Made by a program: the position numbers and the translations under genes. The notes below the pieces were generated by a model. The model did no database searches and was not told the origin of the DNA. It was given only the letters and a program-made list of their open reading frames with translations. 64,000 nt of DNA, from positions 1-64,000 of the forward strand of contig NZ_FVZL01000010.1 of assembly GCF_900168295.1 (NCBI RefSeq), given 5' to 3'. Position 1 is the stretch's first letter. Each line of letters starts with the position of its first letter. Below are positions 53,042-63,053 of the stretch, one piece after another. The stretch is from Arthrobacter sp. P2b. Its GTDB lineage: Bacteria > Actinomycetota > Actinomycetes > Actinomycetales > Micrococcaceae.

Positions 53042-55210
53042 ATGAACTCGATGTCAGCTTCCAATTTTCCTTCCGATAAACCCGGCCGGCCCGGCGATGC
53101 GGTTCCCGAGGGTGTACCCATGGAACCGGCAGGCCCGGACACCGGTCCAGTAGCCGTCGGCGCCAGCGAAACCCGTTCCAGCGCCATCATGGCCGCCGGC
53201 ACGCTCGTGTCGCGGTTCCTGGGGTTCGGCAAGACCTGGATGCTGGGCACGGCGCTGGGGCTAGGCTCCACGGTCAATGACACGTTCATCAACGCCAACA
53301 ACCTGCCCAACCTGATCTTCCTGCTGGTGGCCGGCGGCGTGTTCAACGCGGTCCTGGTGCCGCAGATCATCAAGGCCAGCAAGGCTCCGGACAGGGGAGC
53401 GGACTACATCAGCAGGCTGCTGACGCTTGCTGTCCTGCTCCTGCTGGGCCTGACGGCGCTGGTCACCCTGGCAGCCCCGGCGGTCATTGAACTCACCACG
53501 CAGGGATACACCCCGCAGCAAAAGGCCCTGGCTGTCACGTTCGCTTTCTGGTGCCTGCCGCAGATCTTCTTTTACGGCCTCTATGCCCTCCTGACCCAGG
53601 TCCTCAACGCCAACGGCGCCTTTGGTCCTGCCATGTGGGCGCCCATCCTCAACAACCTCGTGGCCATCGCCGGCCTCGGAATGTTCATCTGGATCTTCGG
53701 CACCAACGAGCTCAGTCCGCACACCCTGGAGAACTGGGGTGAGACGCAAACACTGTTCGTGGCCGGCTTCTCCACCATCGGCGTCATCTCCCAGACGGCC
53801 ATCCTCCTGATACCCGTATTCCGGCTCCGGCTGGGACTCCGGCCGCGCTTTGGCTGGCGCGGCGTGGGACTGGGCCAGGCAGCCAAGCTGAGCGTCTGGA
53901 CCCTGCTGACTGCCGCCGTCGGGCAGCTCGCGTTCCTGTATGTCATGCGCATCGCCACCATCCCCGGTGCGGAACGCCTCCGGCTGCAGGAGGCGGGCGA
54001 CCCGGCCGCGGAGATGCTGCCGGGCAACGCCGTGCTGGAAGTGGCCAGCCAGCTGTACCTACTGCCGCACTCCATCATTGCGCTGTCCCTGGCCACGGTG
54101 CTGTTCAACCGGATGACCAGGGCCTCGCAGGACGGCAACCGGGACGAGCTGCGGGATGCCCTTTCGCACGGGCTGCGGACCATGGCCGTTGCCACCGTTT
54201 TCGGTGCCCTGGCCCTGTTCGCCCTCGCCGGCCCGCTGGGCATGTTCTTCTCGGGCGGGGACAGGCAGGACGGCGTGATGCTGGCCCAGACGCTCACCAT
54301 CCTGGCGCTCAGCACACCGTTCATGAGCGCCAACTTCATGATGTCCCGGGTGTTTTACGCGAACGAGGACGCACGCACCCCCTTCTACATTCAGCTGCTG
54401 CTCGCGGTGGTTTACGTTGCCGGCGCCTTTGCCATCCAGTTCCTGCCGGTCAACCAGATCATCTATGCCATCGCGGTCCTCTACATGGTGGGCAACATCC
54501 TGTCCGTGGTCATCAGCGCGTACTTCCTGCGCCGGCTCCTCGGACACCTTGACGGGGCCCGGATCGCCAGCTCCTACATCCGGATGGGCTACGCCGCCCT
54601 CGGATCCGCCATCGCCGGTGCCGGTGCGCTGTGGCTGATGGGCAGCTACGACCCCAACGGCTTCGCCTGGCATGACCGGCTGACCGCGCTGATCACGGTC
54701 ATCGTTGTAGGTCCCGTGATGCTGGTGGTCTACTTCTTCCTGCTCAAACTGTTCCGCGTGGCCGAACTGCGCGACCTCCTCCGCCCCCTGCTCGGCCGCC
54801 TGGGCCGCGGCGGCCCCGCTGCGCCCGCGGCGGCAGGCGGGGCCCCGCCGTCGTCCTCTCCAGAGGGAACGCCCTCCGTGGAAGGTGCGGTCGCCGCAGA
54901 ACGCCCCGTCCGTCCCGAGCGGGCCACGACCTCCGTGGACACGGGGCTCATTCCCCGGATTTCAGGCGAGTTTGATGCTGCTTCCTTCCGCGCCGGCCCC
55001 GAGCCGGAGCATGTGGGCAGGCGCTCGGATTCTTACGACGGCGGCGGCCAGGGAACGTCCGACGGCGGCTACCTGCCGGGCGAGGACCAGCCGGGGACAG
55101 CACGCGGGGGCTTGCTCCGTGAGCAGATCCCGCTGCCCGGCCGGCGCACGTTCCAGGGCAAGGCAGGCGAAAACCCTTATTTCAAGCGGCGGCGCCCCCG
55201 TAAAAAGTGA
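53042..55210 (+). CDS. murJ: Lipid II flippase MurJ
   Basis: A 722-residue flippase of the MviN family with fourteen membrane helices in residues about 45-575. Landmarks are SRFLGFGKTWMLGTALG near the start, NLPNLIFLLVAGGVFNAVLVPQ and YANEDARTPFY late in the core. It moves lipid II across the membrane for peptidoglycan synthesis. The cytoplasmic tail of about 150 residues is Pro/Ala/Gly-rich and disordered. In mycobacteria MurJ is fused to a pseudokinase and a sugar-binding domain; here those lie in the next gene. Confidence 0.93.
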   Translation: MNSMSASNFPSDKPGRPGDAVPEGVPMEPAGPDTGPVAVGASETRSSAIMAAGTLVSRFLGFGKTWMLGTALGLGSTVNDTFINANNLPNLIFLLVAGGVFNAVLVPQIIKASKAPDRGADYISRLLTLAVLLLLGLTALVTLAAPAVIELTTQGYTPQQKALAVTFAFWCLPQIFFYGLYALLTQVLNANGAFGPAMWAPILNNLVAIAGLGMFIWIFGTNELSPHTLENWGETQTLFVAGFSTIGVISQTAILLIPVFRLRLGLRPRFGWRGVGLGQAAKLSVWTLLTAAVGQLAFLYVMRIATIPGAERLRLQEAGDPAAEMLPGNAVLEVASQLYLLPHSIIALSLATVLFNRMTRASQDGNRDELRDALSHGLRTMAVATVFGALALFALAGPLGMFFSGGDRQDGVMLAQTLTILALSTPFMSANFMMSRVFYANEDARTPFYIQLLLAVVYVAGAFAIQFLPVNQIIYAIAVLYMVGNILSVVISAYFLRRLLGHLDGARIASSYIRMGYAALGSAIAGAGALWLMGSYDPNGFAWHDRLTALITVIVVGPVMLVVYFFLLKLFRVAELRDLLRPLLGRLGRGGPAAPAAAGGAPPSSSPEGTPSVEGAVAAERPVRPERATTSVDTGLIPRISGEFDAASFRAGPEPEHVGRRSDSYDGGGQGTSDGGYLPGEDQPGTARGGLLREQIPLPGRRTFQGKAGENPYFKRRRPRKK

Positions 55211-55375
55211 CTGCCCTGCCGTTTCCGGAGGTCTTTGTCCACGGCGCGCCGGACGCAATCCGCTAGGATCGAAAAGGTACAGGGGGAGTTGTATCCAGGG
55301 GCAGGCCGCGCGGCAGTCCCTGAACGGCGGTTGCGTCATCTATGCCGGCAATCCCGGAAAATCTAGGAGGAACAC

Positions 55376-57001
55376 GTGTCCAACCCGATCGATGTCGGAT
55401 CAGTACTGGGCGGCCGCTACAAGGTCACAGCCACCGTATTGGCCTCGCACGACCACGATCTGGTGCTGGATGGTGTGGACCAGGTCCTGAACCGGCCCGT
55501 CAGCATCCTGGTCGCCGGACCCGAAAACACAGAGCAGGTTGCCCAGAGCGCCCGCGAGGTTGCCACCGGTGAACGGCCCGGCACCGTACAGGTGCTGGAC
55601 CTCGGCGTCACTGAGGCAGCCACCTACCTCATCACTAACCACACATCCGCCGCTGATCTGCTGGACCTCGTGGTGGCATCGAATCCTCCCTACGTGGAGC
55701 CCTTTTTCACCGACACCCTGGGCAGCGAAATCTTCGGCCAGCCCCGGTCGCACGAGCCGGAACCCTACGACGATGAAGATCACGTCGACGCCGGCTACAT
55801 CAATTACGGCCAAACACACCCCAGCGAGGTGGACCCTTACCGGACTGCACCCGTTGTGCCGCCCAGGCCTCCCGTCCGGCCCGCAGCATCGCCTGGGGTT
55901 GGCCGGTCTGGAGCCTCCGCAGTCGGTGGGTCCTCGGCTGATCGTGGGGCCGCCGCTGTTGGCGGCGCTGCGGCTGTTGGCGGCGCTGCCGCTGCGGCTG
56001 CTGCTTCAGGTGCCGGTGGGGCATCACGCGGTGGCGCGACTGCCGCCGAAGCTGATCCGGACGCCACCGCCGCGCATCCGGTTCAAGACGCTTCCCGTGG
56101 CGCCGATGCCGGTGCTTCTTCCGGTACTTCAGCCGAAGCAGCAGGCGCGGGGAAGCCCAAGGTATCCCTGTGGTCGGACGACGATTACGTGCAGTCGGAC
56201 CAGGAGGGCTACGACCACCACGAAGAACCGGTGGATGAGCCCCAGCCGGTGAACAAGAAGTCAGCCGTCTTTGCCCGGGCAGCAGCCCCGGCGGCCGCGG
56301 GAGTTTCTTTTGCCGACCCGGGTGACTACGACGGCGACCGGGACGAGCCTGAACGTGAACCGCGGTCCATGCGTTGGCTGGTGGGCGGACTCCTGGCTGT
56401 TGTCCTGATCGCCGGTCTCGTGTTCGCCGTAACCAATCTGGGCAGCCTCTTTTCCCAGCCCCAGGCAAATAATCCGGCTCCAGCCACCAACACAAGCGCA
56501 CCGGAAGGTTCGGCCGCTCCCTCCGCAGCTCCCAGTTCAGCTCCGCCTGCCGCGCCGCCCGTCATTGAGAGTGTGACCCGGCAGGGCAACTTCGACTTTG
56601 CCGCCACGTTCGACGGCGACCTGGTGAAGGCGTACGACGGCAATGCCGCAAGCTACTGGTCGGACATGGAATTCGCCACCGACAACTGGGGCGGCCTGGC
56701 AACACAGGGTGTTCCGCTGGTGGTGAAGCTCGAGAGCCCTGCCACTGTTTCTTCCATCACCCTCTCTCAGCTTGGTGGCTCTGGCGGAAACATCACCGTT
56801 TACACCAACGACCAGCCATCCCTGGACGGTGCCAAGGCTGTTGGGACCAACAGTTTTACTTCCACGGACCTCAACATGCCGTTGGCAGCGCCTGTGGAAG
56901 CGGAGTATGTCATCGTTTCGGTCAACTCCCTTCCCCGGCTCGCTGCACCGAAGACCCGGTACGGCTACGGCATCCGTTTGGCGGAGATCAAAGTCCAGTA
57001 G
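55376..57001 (+). CDS. Pseudokinase / transmembrane / discoidin-like protein (detached MviN C-terminus)
   Basis: A 541-residue single-pass protein. Its N-terminus (VLGGRYKVTATVLASHDHDL, to about residue 110) looks like the N-lobe of a serine/threonine kinase without catalytic motifs. An acidic region and an Ala/Gly-rich block with repeated GGAAAVGGAAA follow. Next come the membrane helix at about 332-356 (RWLVGGLLAVVLIAGLVFAV), a Pro/Ala linker and an external discoidin-like beta domain (about 400-541). This matches the C-terminal half of mycobacterial MviN, so it is probably a regulatory partner of MurJ. GTG start with a strong AGGAGG upstream, 165 bases after murJ. Confidence 0.75.
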   Translation: MSNPIDVGSVLGGRYKVTATVLASHDHDLVLDGVDQVLNRPVSILVAGPENTEQVAQSAREVATGERPGTVQVLDLGVTEAATYLITNHTSAADLLDLVVASNPPYVEPFFTDTLGSEIFGQPRSHEPEPYDDEDHVDAGYINYGQTHPSEVDPYRTAPVVPPRPPVRPAASPGVGRSGASAVGGSSADRGAAAVGGAAAVGGAAAAAAASGAGGASRGGATAAEADPDATAAHPVQDASRGADAGASSGTSAEAAGAGKPKVSLWSDDDYVQSDQEGYDHHEEPVDEPQPVNKKSAVFARAAAPAAAGVSFADPGDYDGDRDEPEREPRSMRWLVGGLLAVVLIAGLVFAVTNLGSLFSQPQANNPAPATNTSAPEGSAAPSAAPSSAPPAAPPVIESVTRQGNFDFAATFDGDLVKAYDGNAASYWSDMEFATDNWGGLATQGVPLVVKLESPATVSSITLSQLGGSGGNITVYTNDQPSLDGAKAVGTNSFTSTDLNMPLAAPVEAEYVIVSVNSLPRLAAPKTRYGYGIRLAEIKVQ

Positions 57002-57021
57002 TCTTCCGCTCTTCACCACCT

Positions 57022-57053
57022 GCGGCCCTTCCCTTCAACTGGGGGAGGGCCGC
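57022..57053 (+). terminator. Terminator after the pseudokinase-like gene
   Basis: GCGGCCCTTCCC pairs with GGGGAGGGCCGC (one mismatch) around an 8-base loop, 20 bases after the stop. The remaining 220 bases before trxB show no gene; no sigM homologue is present here. Confidence 0.7.
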
Positions 57054-57274
57054 TGGCATTTAATACGCTTCCGGGTTGCGCTCTTTACAGCCGGTGATGG
57101 GGAACTGCTGTGGGACGGTAATCTGGAAAGAGCGTCTGGCGGAGATGGCATGATGCCGTCTACCGGCGGTCTTCCATGTCCAGTCGCCGGAATATCCAGC
57201 ATCCAGTAGCAGTTGTGCCATATGGCCGGCCTCCACGGGGAGGTGCGTCAAATAAGGAAGAGGTTCACCGTTCA

Positions 57275-58231
57275 GTGACCATCGAAGAAAACACCGCGTC
57301 CGAAGTGCGTGATGTCATCATTGTCGGCTCCGGTCCGGCGGGTTACACGGCTGCCGTCTACACGGCCCGTGCAAATCTCAAGCCCTTGCTGCTCGCTGGC
57401 TCCGTAACCGCCGGCGGTGAACTGATGAACACCACTGATGTCGAGAACTACCCGGGCTTCCCCGACGGCATCATGGGTCCGGACCTCATGGAGAACTTCG
57501 AGAAGCAGGCTGCCCGCTTTGGCACCGAAATCCAGTTTGAGGATGTCACCGCACTTGAGCTCGATGGCGCGGTCAAGACGGTGACCATCGCCACGGGGGA
57601 GACCTTCCGGGCAAAGGCCGTCATCCTCTCCACCGGCTCTGCATACCGGGAACTGGGACTGCCGAACGAGAAGCGCCTTTCAGGGCACGGTGTCAGCTGG
57701 TGTGCAACCTGCGACGGTTTCTTTTTCAAGGACCAGGACATCGCTGTGATCGGTGGCGGAGACTCCGCAATGGAAGAGGCACTGTTCCTGACCAAGTTCG
57801 CGAAATCAGTAACGGTTGTACACCGCCGTGATTCGCTCAAGGCTTCCAAGATCATGGCGGACCGTGCGCTGGCCCACGAGAAGATCAACTTCATCTGGAA
57901 CAGCACTGTGGATGACGTTATTGGCGAAGACAAAGTCACCGGACTTAAGTTGAAGAACCTGGTTGACGGAACTGTCTCCGATCTTGCCGTTACTGGTGTG
58001 TTCGTCGCTATCGGCAACGACCCGAGGACGGACCTCGTGAAGGATGTCCTGGCACTGACCCCGGAGGGAACCATTGCCGTGGAGGGGCGCAGCTCCCGTA
58101 CCAGCATTCCCGGAGTATTTGCTGCCGGCGACGTTGTCGACCCCACCTACCGGCAGGCAATCACAGCTTCCGGCTCAGGTTGTGTAGCCGCCATCGACGT
58201 GGAGCACTACCTGGCAGATCTGGCCGCATAA
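57275..58231 (+). CDS. trxB: Thioredoxin reductase
   Basis: A 318-residue flavoprotein with an FAD site GSGPAGY (about 18-24), redox pair C143-A-T-C146, an NADPH site GGGDSAMEE (about 163-171) and a C-terminal [11 protein letters not shown]. It reduces thioredoxin with NADPH in the cytoplasm. GTG start with AAGGAAGAGG upstream at 57254-57263. It is 37 bases before trxA, forming an operon. Confidence 0.97.
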   Translation: MTIEENTASEVRDVIIVGSGPAGYTAAVYTARANLKPLLLAGSVTAGGELMNTTDVENYPGFPDGIMGPDLMENFEKQAARFGTEIQFEDVTALELDGAVKTVTIATGETFRAKAVILSTGSAYRELGLPNEKRLSGHGVSWCATCDGFFFKDQDIAVIGGGDSAMEEALFLTKFAKSVTVVHRRDSLKASKIMADRALAHEKINFIWNSTVDDVIGEDKVTGLKLKNLVDGTVSDLAVTGVFVAIGNDPRTDLVKDVLALTPEGTIAVEGRSSRTSIPGVFAAGDVVDPTYRQAITASGSGCVAAIDVEHYLADLAA

Positions 58232-58268
58232 GTTTCGCCCATCCCTATTGGAAAGAAAGACAAGGTAT

Positions 58269-58595
58269 ATGAGCAACGCAAAAGATGTAACTGACGCAAG
58301 CTTCGGGACGGACGTACTGTCCTCCGACAAGCCGGTTATCGTGGATTTCTGGGCGGAATGGTGCGGTCCGTGCCGCAAGCTCGGTCCGATTCTCGACGAG
58401 ATCTCCGTTGAGTACAGCGAGAAGGTTGATGTCGTGAAGGTGAATGTTGATGACAACCCCGCCATCGCCGCGGAGTACGGCATCACGTCCATTCCTGCCG
58501 TTTACCTGTTCCAGGGCGGCGAAGTGAAGAACACGGTTATCGGTGCGAAGCCGAAGCAGTTCTTTGAAAAGGAATTCTCCGACGTCCTTTCCTAG
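58269..58595 (+). CDS. trxA: Thioredoxin
   Basis: A 108-residue thioredoxin with active site WCGPC at 31-35 and the cis-Pro segment SIPAVYLF. It is the main protein disulfide reductant. ATG 58269 is used, with AAGG four bases upstream. A strong terminator follows. In mycobacteria trxC is next followed by cwlM; no such gene is seen here. Confidence 0.97.
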   Translation: MSNAKDVTDASFGTDVLSSDKPVIVDFWAEWCGPCRKLGPILDEISVEYSEKVDVVKVNVDDNPAIAAEYGITSIPAVYLFQGGEVKNTVIGAKPKQFFEKEFSDVLS

Positions 58596-58633
58596 GGATT
58601 CCGATTCTCGGATTACTATCTGAGACATTCGAA

Positions 58634-58663
58634 AGTGGTCACTGCCCTCGGGTAGTGGCCACT
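58634..58663 (+). terminator. Terminator after trxA
   Basis: AGTGGTCACT pairs with AGTGGCCACT (one G-T pair) around a 10-base loop and is followed by TTTTTG. Confidence 0.9.
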
Positions 58664-58803
58664 TTTTGTTTGTTCGGTACATCAGGATCCTGTGTTCTCG
58701 TGTGCGATGGTCCCTTGGGTTGCCCTTCGAAACGCTAGCAGCACCAAATCGACCATATTGGGGATTAGACGTGTCACGGGATGCAAACGTGCACCCATAC
58801 TTA

Positions 58804-58819
58804 TGTTTCACGTGAAACA
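58804..58819. other. parS site 1
   Basis: TGTTTCACGTGAAACA, a perfect match to the ParB-binding palindrome. Confidence 0.95.
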
Positions 58820-59196
58820 AGCCGGACCGTAAGGCGCTACTCCTGTTAGATGGCGGCAGATGGACTTCTGCTCCCCGATACAGCTGGCCGCGGGTTCGCG
58901 AAGATGACAGGGAAGAGCTGCGTCCTGGTGTCCCTACGGCTGCCGCGAACCCAGCGGATGCTAATTATGCACTGCACGAGTGTGCTCTCATTATGGTCCG
59001 GAGTACGGCAAGCAGGCGGTATTTGTCACAACCTCAAGTAAGCATCGTCAAGGGAATCAGTTGGCGACCACTGGGATGGTCAAATAGGGCTTGACGAGCC
59101 GAGTGCTGCTCGTACGCCTGCAATTGGCGCCCCCATGACGGAGGGCGCGCGGACGGTTCGCATTGGCTCAGGCCGACGACTCGCTTGCTGTTGTAC

Positions 59197-59212
59197 TGTT
59201 TCACGTGAAACA
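59197..59212. other. parS site 2
   Basis: Perfect TGTTTCACGTGAAACA, 393 bases from site 1. Confidence 0.95.
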
Positions 59213-59420
59213 TAGGACCCACCATTTTCGCACTCCCCAGCTCCGCCGTGGGGAAGGGCGCCTTCTGCCGATGCACCTGATACCGTCATCATCGACCGCC
59301 AGGTAAATTGCACATCGCTTCATAAGCGCCGCTGACAGCCCGATTGTGCTCTTTGCGTATATCCACGAACCTTTCAGTCTCCGCTGGTGCCGAGATACCA
59401 GCTATGGTGCGAGCAAAACA

Positions 59421-59436
59421 TGTTTCACGTGAAACA
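59421..59436. other. parS site 3
   Basis: Perfect TGTTTCACGTGAAACA, 224 bases from site 2, the closest pair of the series. Confidence 0.95.
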
Positions 59437-60313
59437 GCGCAACACCGGGGGAAAGTGACTAGGAGGCATGCAAGCATGCTTGAGTGCCGTTTTTCCTACT
59501 TTCACGTATACAAGCTTGATCGCATACTCGACGCCCTTCGCAGCCAACGGCGAAGCGAATCATACATCCCCTAGGAGCTATTACTGGATCGCTCGGGTGA
59601 CAAGCGATAGGGGACCATTAGTTCGAAGAGTGCGCGCACGTCGATCGCAGCTTCTTCGTTTGACCCGAATCAGGGGGAACCCGGACGAGTCTCGCATTCT
59701 CGCCCCCTTCTTCACCGGCGCAGCCCGTCGACACACGCTTTCGACGCGCCAGCTCCAAGCGCAGAATGCGAGAGCACGTTACAAACGTCCAACTTTTAAA
59801 ACCATTCGGGCCCGGGACTAGGCGTCAAGAAGGACCATCATCAGCGGGGTGCTGAACGACAAAGAGTCTACTCAGGCAAGAGAAGCATGTTGTGCCTAAA
59901 GACTGGATGAGTCGAATGGTCTTTCCAACTGCACCGCAAGAAGGCGAACACAGCTTCAGCTGCCTGCCGTCATCTTCGTCGTGACATAACATCGTAGCCG
60001 CCGGCAGCGTCGTCACGTCAACGAAAGGCTGGAGCTTCAGCCGAGGCTTTCGAACCACGCGCCTGATCCGTCGCTGCCACTAGCAACGATTGCCGCCCTG
60101 TCGGTTTTCAGAAACACCAGGGGATTGGCCGGCGGCATCGACGTGGAACCCACCGCTAACGTGTGTGATGATCGTGCTGGCCGAAACACAAAGGATCTAG
60201 ATGATCAGGGCACGACAGTCGGTACCGGCCTAGGCAGCCTTGCCTCAGCAAGGACCGACTAGTGCGACCGAGCAGACCCCGCAAGGAAGCCATAGAGGAA
60301 CGGCATCTTTAAA

Positions 60314-60329
60314 TGTTTCACGTGAAACG
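60314..60329. other. parS site 4
   Basis: TGTTTCACGTGAAACG; only the last base departs from the consensus. Confidence 0.9.
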
Positions 60330-60943
60330 AAAGGCCGCCGGCCGGAGGTGCCAAGAAGCACGAGCTGCACCCGCTCTTGAACCACGCCAAATCTTCAAGT
60401 CGGCCGACATCCAGAAAGTCACCCGTAACCCGGCCTACCACTGGCCGCCCGCTGTCGGTGGATAACCACGACGCTCGGCACCTTGCCAATGCACAGGCCG
60501 GGAATGGCTCTCCGTAGCGAAAGAAGGATCTACAGGGCCAAGATGGGGCGCCGTACCAAGAACTGGGGGAGATGAGCGGAAGAGCGGAACCTACATGCAG
60601 TACCACTGGAGGCTCAACTACAGTTACTGCCTGAGTCATATTGCACAACGAGCTTCCAGAGGAAGACAACTTCGTCTATCGGAAGGACTCGCCCCCGAAC
60701 TTCCTTCGCTTCGTAGGCAGATGCGTTCCTACCATATGGGCATTCACACCTCGGCGAGTAGACACAAGCTCAGCCGGGCCTTCCACTTCAAACATCCATG
60801 TTCCCGGTACATCACGCCGTCCCGACGACCACACCTACCGACCCGACACGGAGACAAAGTCGACTCCAAGTCGTCCTTGTCCGGCGAGAGACGCGCTGCC
60901 GATACCCCCCTGATACGGGTCAGGAGACTCCTATGCGCAACTC

Positions 60944-60998
60944 TAATCCACAGGTTATCCACAAGCGGTCACCCTGGTTATCCACGTAGTTATCCACA
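60944..60998 (+). other. DnaA-box cluster A
   Basis: Four boxes in the same orientation within 55 bases: TAATCCACA 60944-60952, TTATCCACA 60955-60963, TTATCCACG 60978-60986 and TTATCCACA 60990-60998. Two are perfect matches and two have one mismatch. A further near match on the other strand (GGTGGATAA) is at 60457-60465. Confidence 0.85.
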
Positions 60999-61201
60999 GC
61001 CCTACGATGCGTGCTTGTTGTGGTCCGGGTAGACCGCCTCCCCTCATTGGCGTAGCGTCGGGCAGGGTAGGTGGCTCTATCTGCCTAGGGTCCGCCCTTC
61101 AATCTGAACCGACAGCATTACAAGACGCAGCTAAACGCCTCTAAACCACCGTATTCATGCGAATATTGGCGGTATAGTCCCCATTCCGGTGTCGTCTTTG
61201 G

Positions 61202-61217
61202 TGTTTCACGTGAAACA
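61202..61217. other. parS site 5
   Basis: Perfect TGTTTCACGTGAAACA, lying between the two DnaA-box clusters. Confidence 0.95.
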
Positions 61218-61312
61218 GGAGTGCGCGGGGAACGGGCGCTAGGCGAACTGGATGTCACTAAATTGGGACCTATCCTTCCAGGCGCCCCGCACCCGCATAC
61301 AGTCCTTGCCGC

Positions 61313-61355
61313 TTATCCACGGTTGGGCGCCCTGTAATCCACAAAGTTATCCACA
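61313..61355 (+). other. DnaA-box cluster B
   Basis: Three boxes in the same orientation: TTATCCACG 61313-61321, TAATCCACA 61335-61343 and TTATCCACA 61347-61355, with a weaker ATATCCACT at 61359. The layout repeats the TAATCCACA-TTATCCACA pair of cluster A. Confidence 0.8.
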
Positions 61356-61882
61356 GCGATATCCACTGCCTATGATGTTGCTCATACTCGCAGGTCAGTG
61401 TGGAAATTCGACTGGCCTTGTCGTCCCGTTCGACCTAAGGGCTCGTGACAAGGCGTTGTACTGGAAATGCTGGCTGTGACCAGAAGTTCACCCGACTGCG
61501 ACACGTTGTTGGTCCGCCGTAGGTCTCGACCGTGCTGCCGCCCTGCTGATCGCCAGCCGCGGCACCATACGAAAGTAGTTCACCCAGCTTCCAAGGGTGC
61601 CTGATCACTGCAACCCTTCATTCGCGTCCTTGTACGCCAAACTGAAAAGACAGCGCGAATGCAAGGAGTGGTCTCCGTAGAACTCCGCCGTTGTCGGCGC
61701 CAGTTCCCGCGGCGGATAAAGAGCATAGAGCTAGTGTCCATTTTGAGACTGGTGCCTTCACGTCGGAGCATAGTGAACGCAGGCTTGATGTGATCTCGGC
61801 GCAGGGGTTCTGCATCGACGACCACAAAAGCAGCGCGGGGTTAGTGGAATCCAATCGGGGGAGAGGAATAGGGCGGGCATTA

Positions 61883-61898
61883 TGTTTCACGTGAAACA
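61883..61898. other. parS site 6
   Basis: Perfect TGTTTCACGTGAAACA. Confidence 0.95.
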
Positions 61899-62282
61899 CT
61901 CAGTCAGGACTGACAGGAGTACGTCAGAGATGGGGGGCCACGCCGGACGATATGGTCGTCTCGCGGCCGCTTCGCTGCAACTCCAAATTTCCCGGACGCC
62001 CCCTCCGCCCTGTGAGGCCTGCGCACTTGCCGCGCGACCCCAATCCGCTCATCAAGGCATAACGCTAGGACCGGGTCGTCCTGGTGGCGTCTGATCCTTC
62101 TTCCTAGTGCAGCCTTCCGTGTGGTGCCATCGATCGGGGCCTACGAAGATTTGCCATGGCGACCATCAGTTCTAGTGATGGCAGCCCTTGGAGCGGAGGT
62201 CTATCGAGAGTTTAGACACCAGTGAGCTCGGAAAGCACTAGGGGACAGGGATGGCGCCCTAAGGTGCCAGCGAGACTGGCGC

Positions 62283-62298
62283 CGTTTCACGTGAAACA
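62283..62298. other. parS site 7
   Basis: CGTTTCACGTGAAACA; only the first base differs from the consensus. Confidence 0.9.
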
Positions 62299-63037
62299 TC
62301 GAGGGCGCCGCGACCACTGACGCGTCACCGTCCATGAGAGAGGGGATGGAGAGCCTCAAATTCCCGCGCCAAATGAGCGGCAGGGGCTCACGGGCTCAGA
62401 GCGAAAAACACCATACTGACATAAGGAGCATGCGAACGATGGGTACGCGGCCTACTGCGTAGGTGTCGACTATGGCCTTCTCCGCATCATGCTTAGGAAG
62501 CGCTGATGCGTAGAGGCTACCAACACCTTTGGTGCTAAGCCGCATGAACAAACTCCAGCTTGATCTCCTCGGGACGGCACACGTGCAGTACAGCTGTCGC
62601 CGTGCCGGACGCACAATGGTGCTCGCCTAATAGGGCAACGCGATGCCAGGAGTTATCCGCGTCCAGTGACACCTGCATTCAGCTTGGCCCTACGCCTGCA
62701 TAGGTGCGGCCCCAGGAACCCCATCAAGGATTCTGCTAGGCCGAACGATCAGGGTCGAGAGCCTCGCGCGGAACGATTCCCCATCCACGAGGAGCCCGAA
62801 ACCGGCCGTCGAGCCATCCTTCGCTTTGGACCACGTGATCGAGCGCGTGTTCTGATGCTCCAAAGCCGATACGCTGGAGCGGCCTACCCCCTGCGGCGGC
62901 CATCAAAAGCTCCTAACGTTGTTGATCGCCCTTCAGGACCATGATGCCCTCGAGACTCTTGAATGATCTGAGGATGGATACTCCGGTCCGCTCCATGGCG
63001 GGCACCATGCCGAACACCGCCACCCGTCTAGCGGGGC

Positions 63038-63053
63038 CGTTTCACGTGAAACA
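63038..63053. other. parS site 8
   Basis: CGTTTCACGTGAAACA, nearest to parB, about 400 bases from its stop. Confidence 0.9.

Noticed and set aside
59476..59574. A 32-residue frame with a perfect AGGAGG nine bases upstream, inside the parS region
   Set aside because: One such site is expected by chance in a region of this size on two strands; the frame is unrelated to anything I recognise and there is no promoter evidence.
60944..61355. Definite assignment as the chromosomal oriC
   Set aside because: DnaA boxes alone are not enough; dnaA and dnaN are not in the window, no clear A/T-rich unwinding element was found, and the usual actinobacterial oriC is beside dnaA.
58245..62094. Short frames beginning MFHVKH in the trxA-parB stretch (such as 61618-61899 minus and 61882-62094 plus)
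   Set aside because: The shared start is simply a parS palindrome preceded by A (ATGTTTCACGTGAAAC), not a conserved protein N-terminus; the rest of each frame is unrelated.
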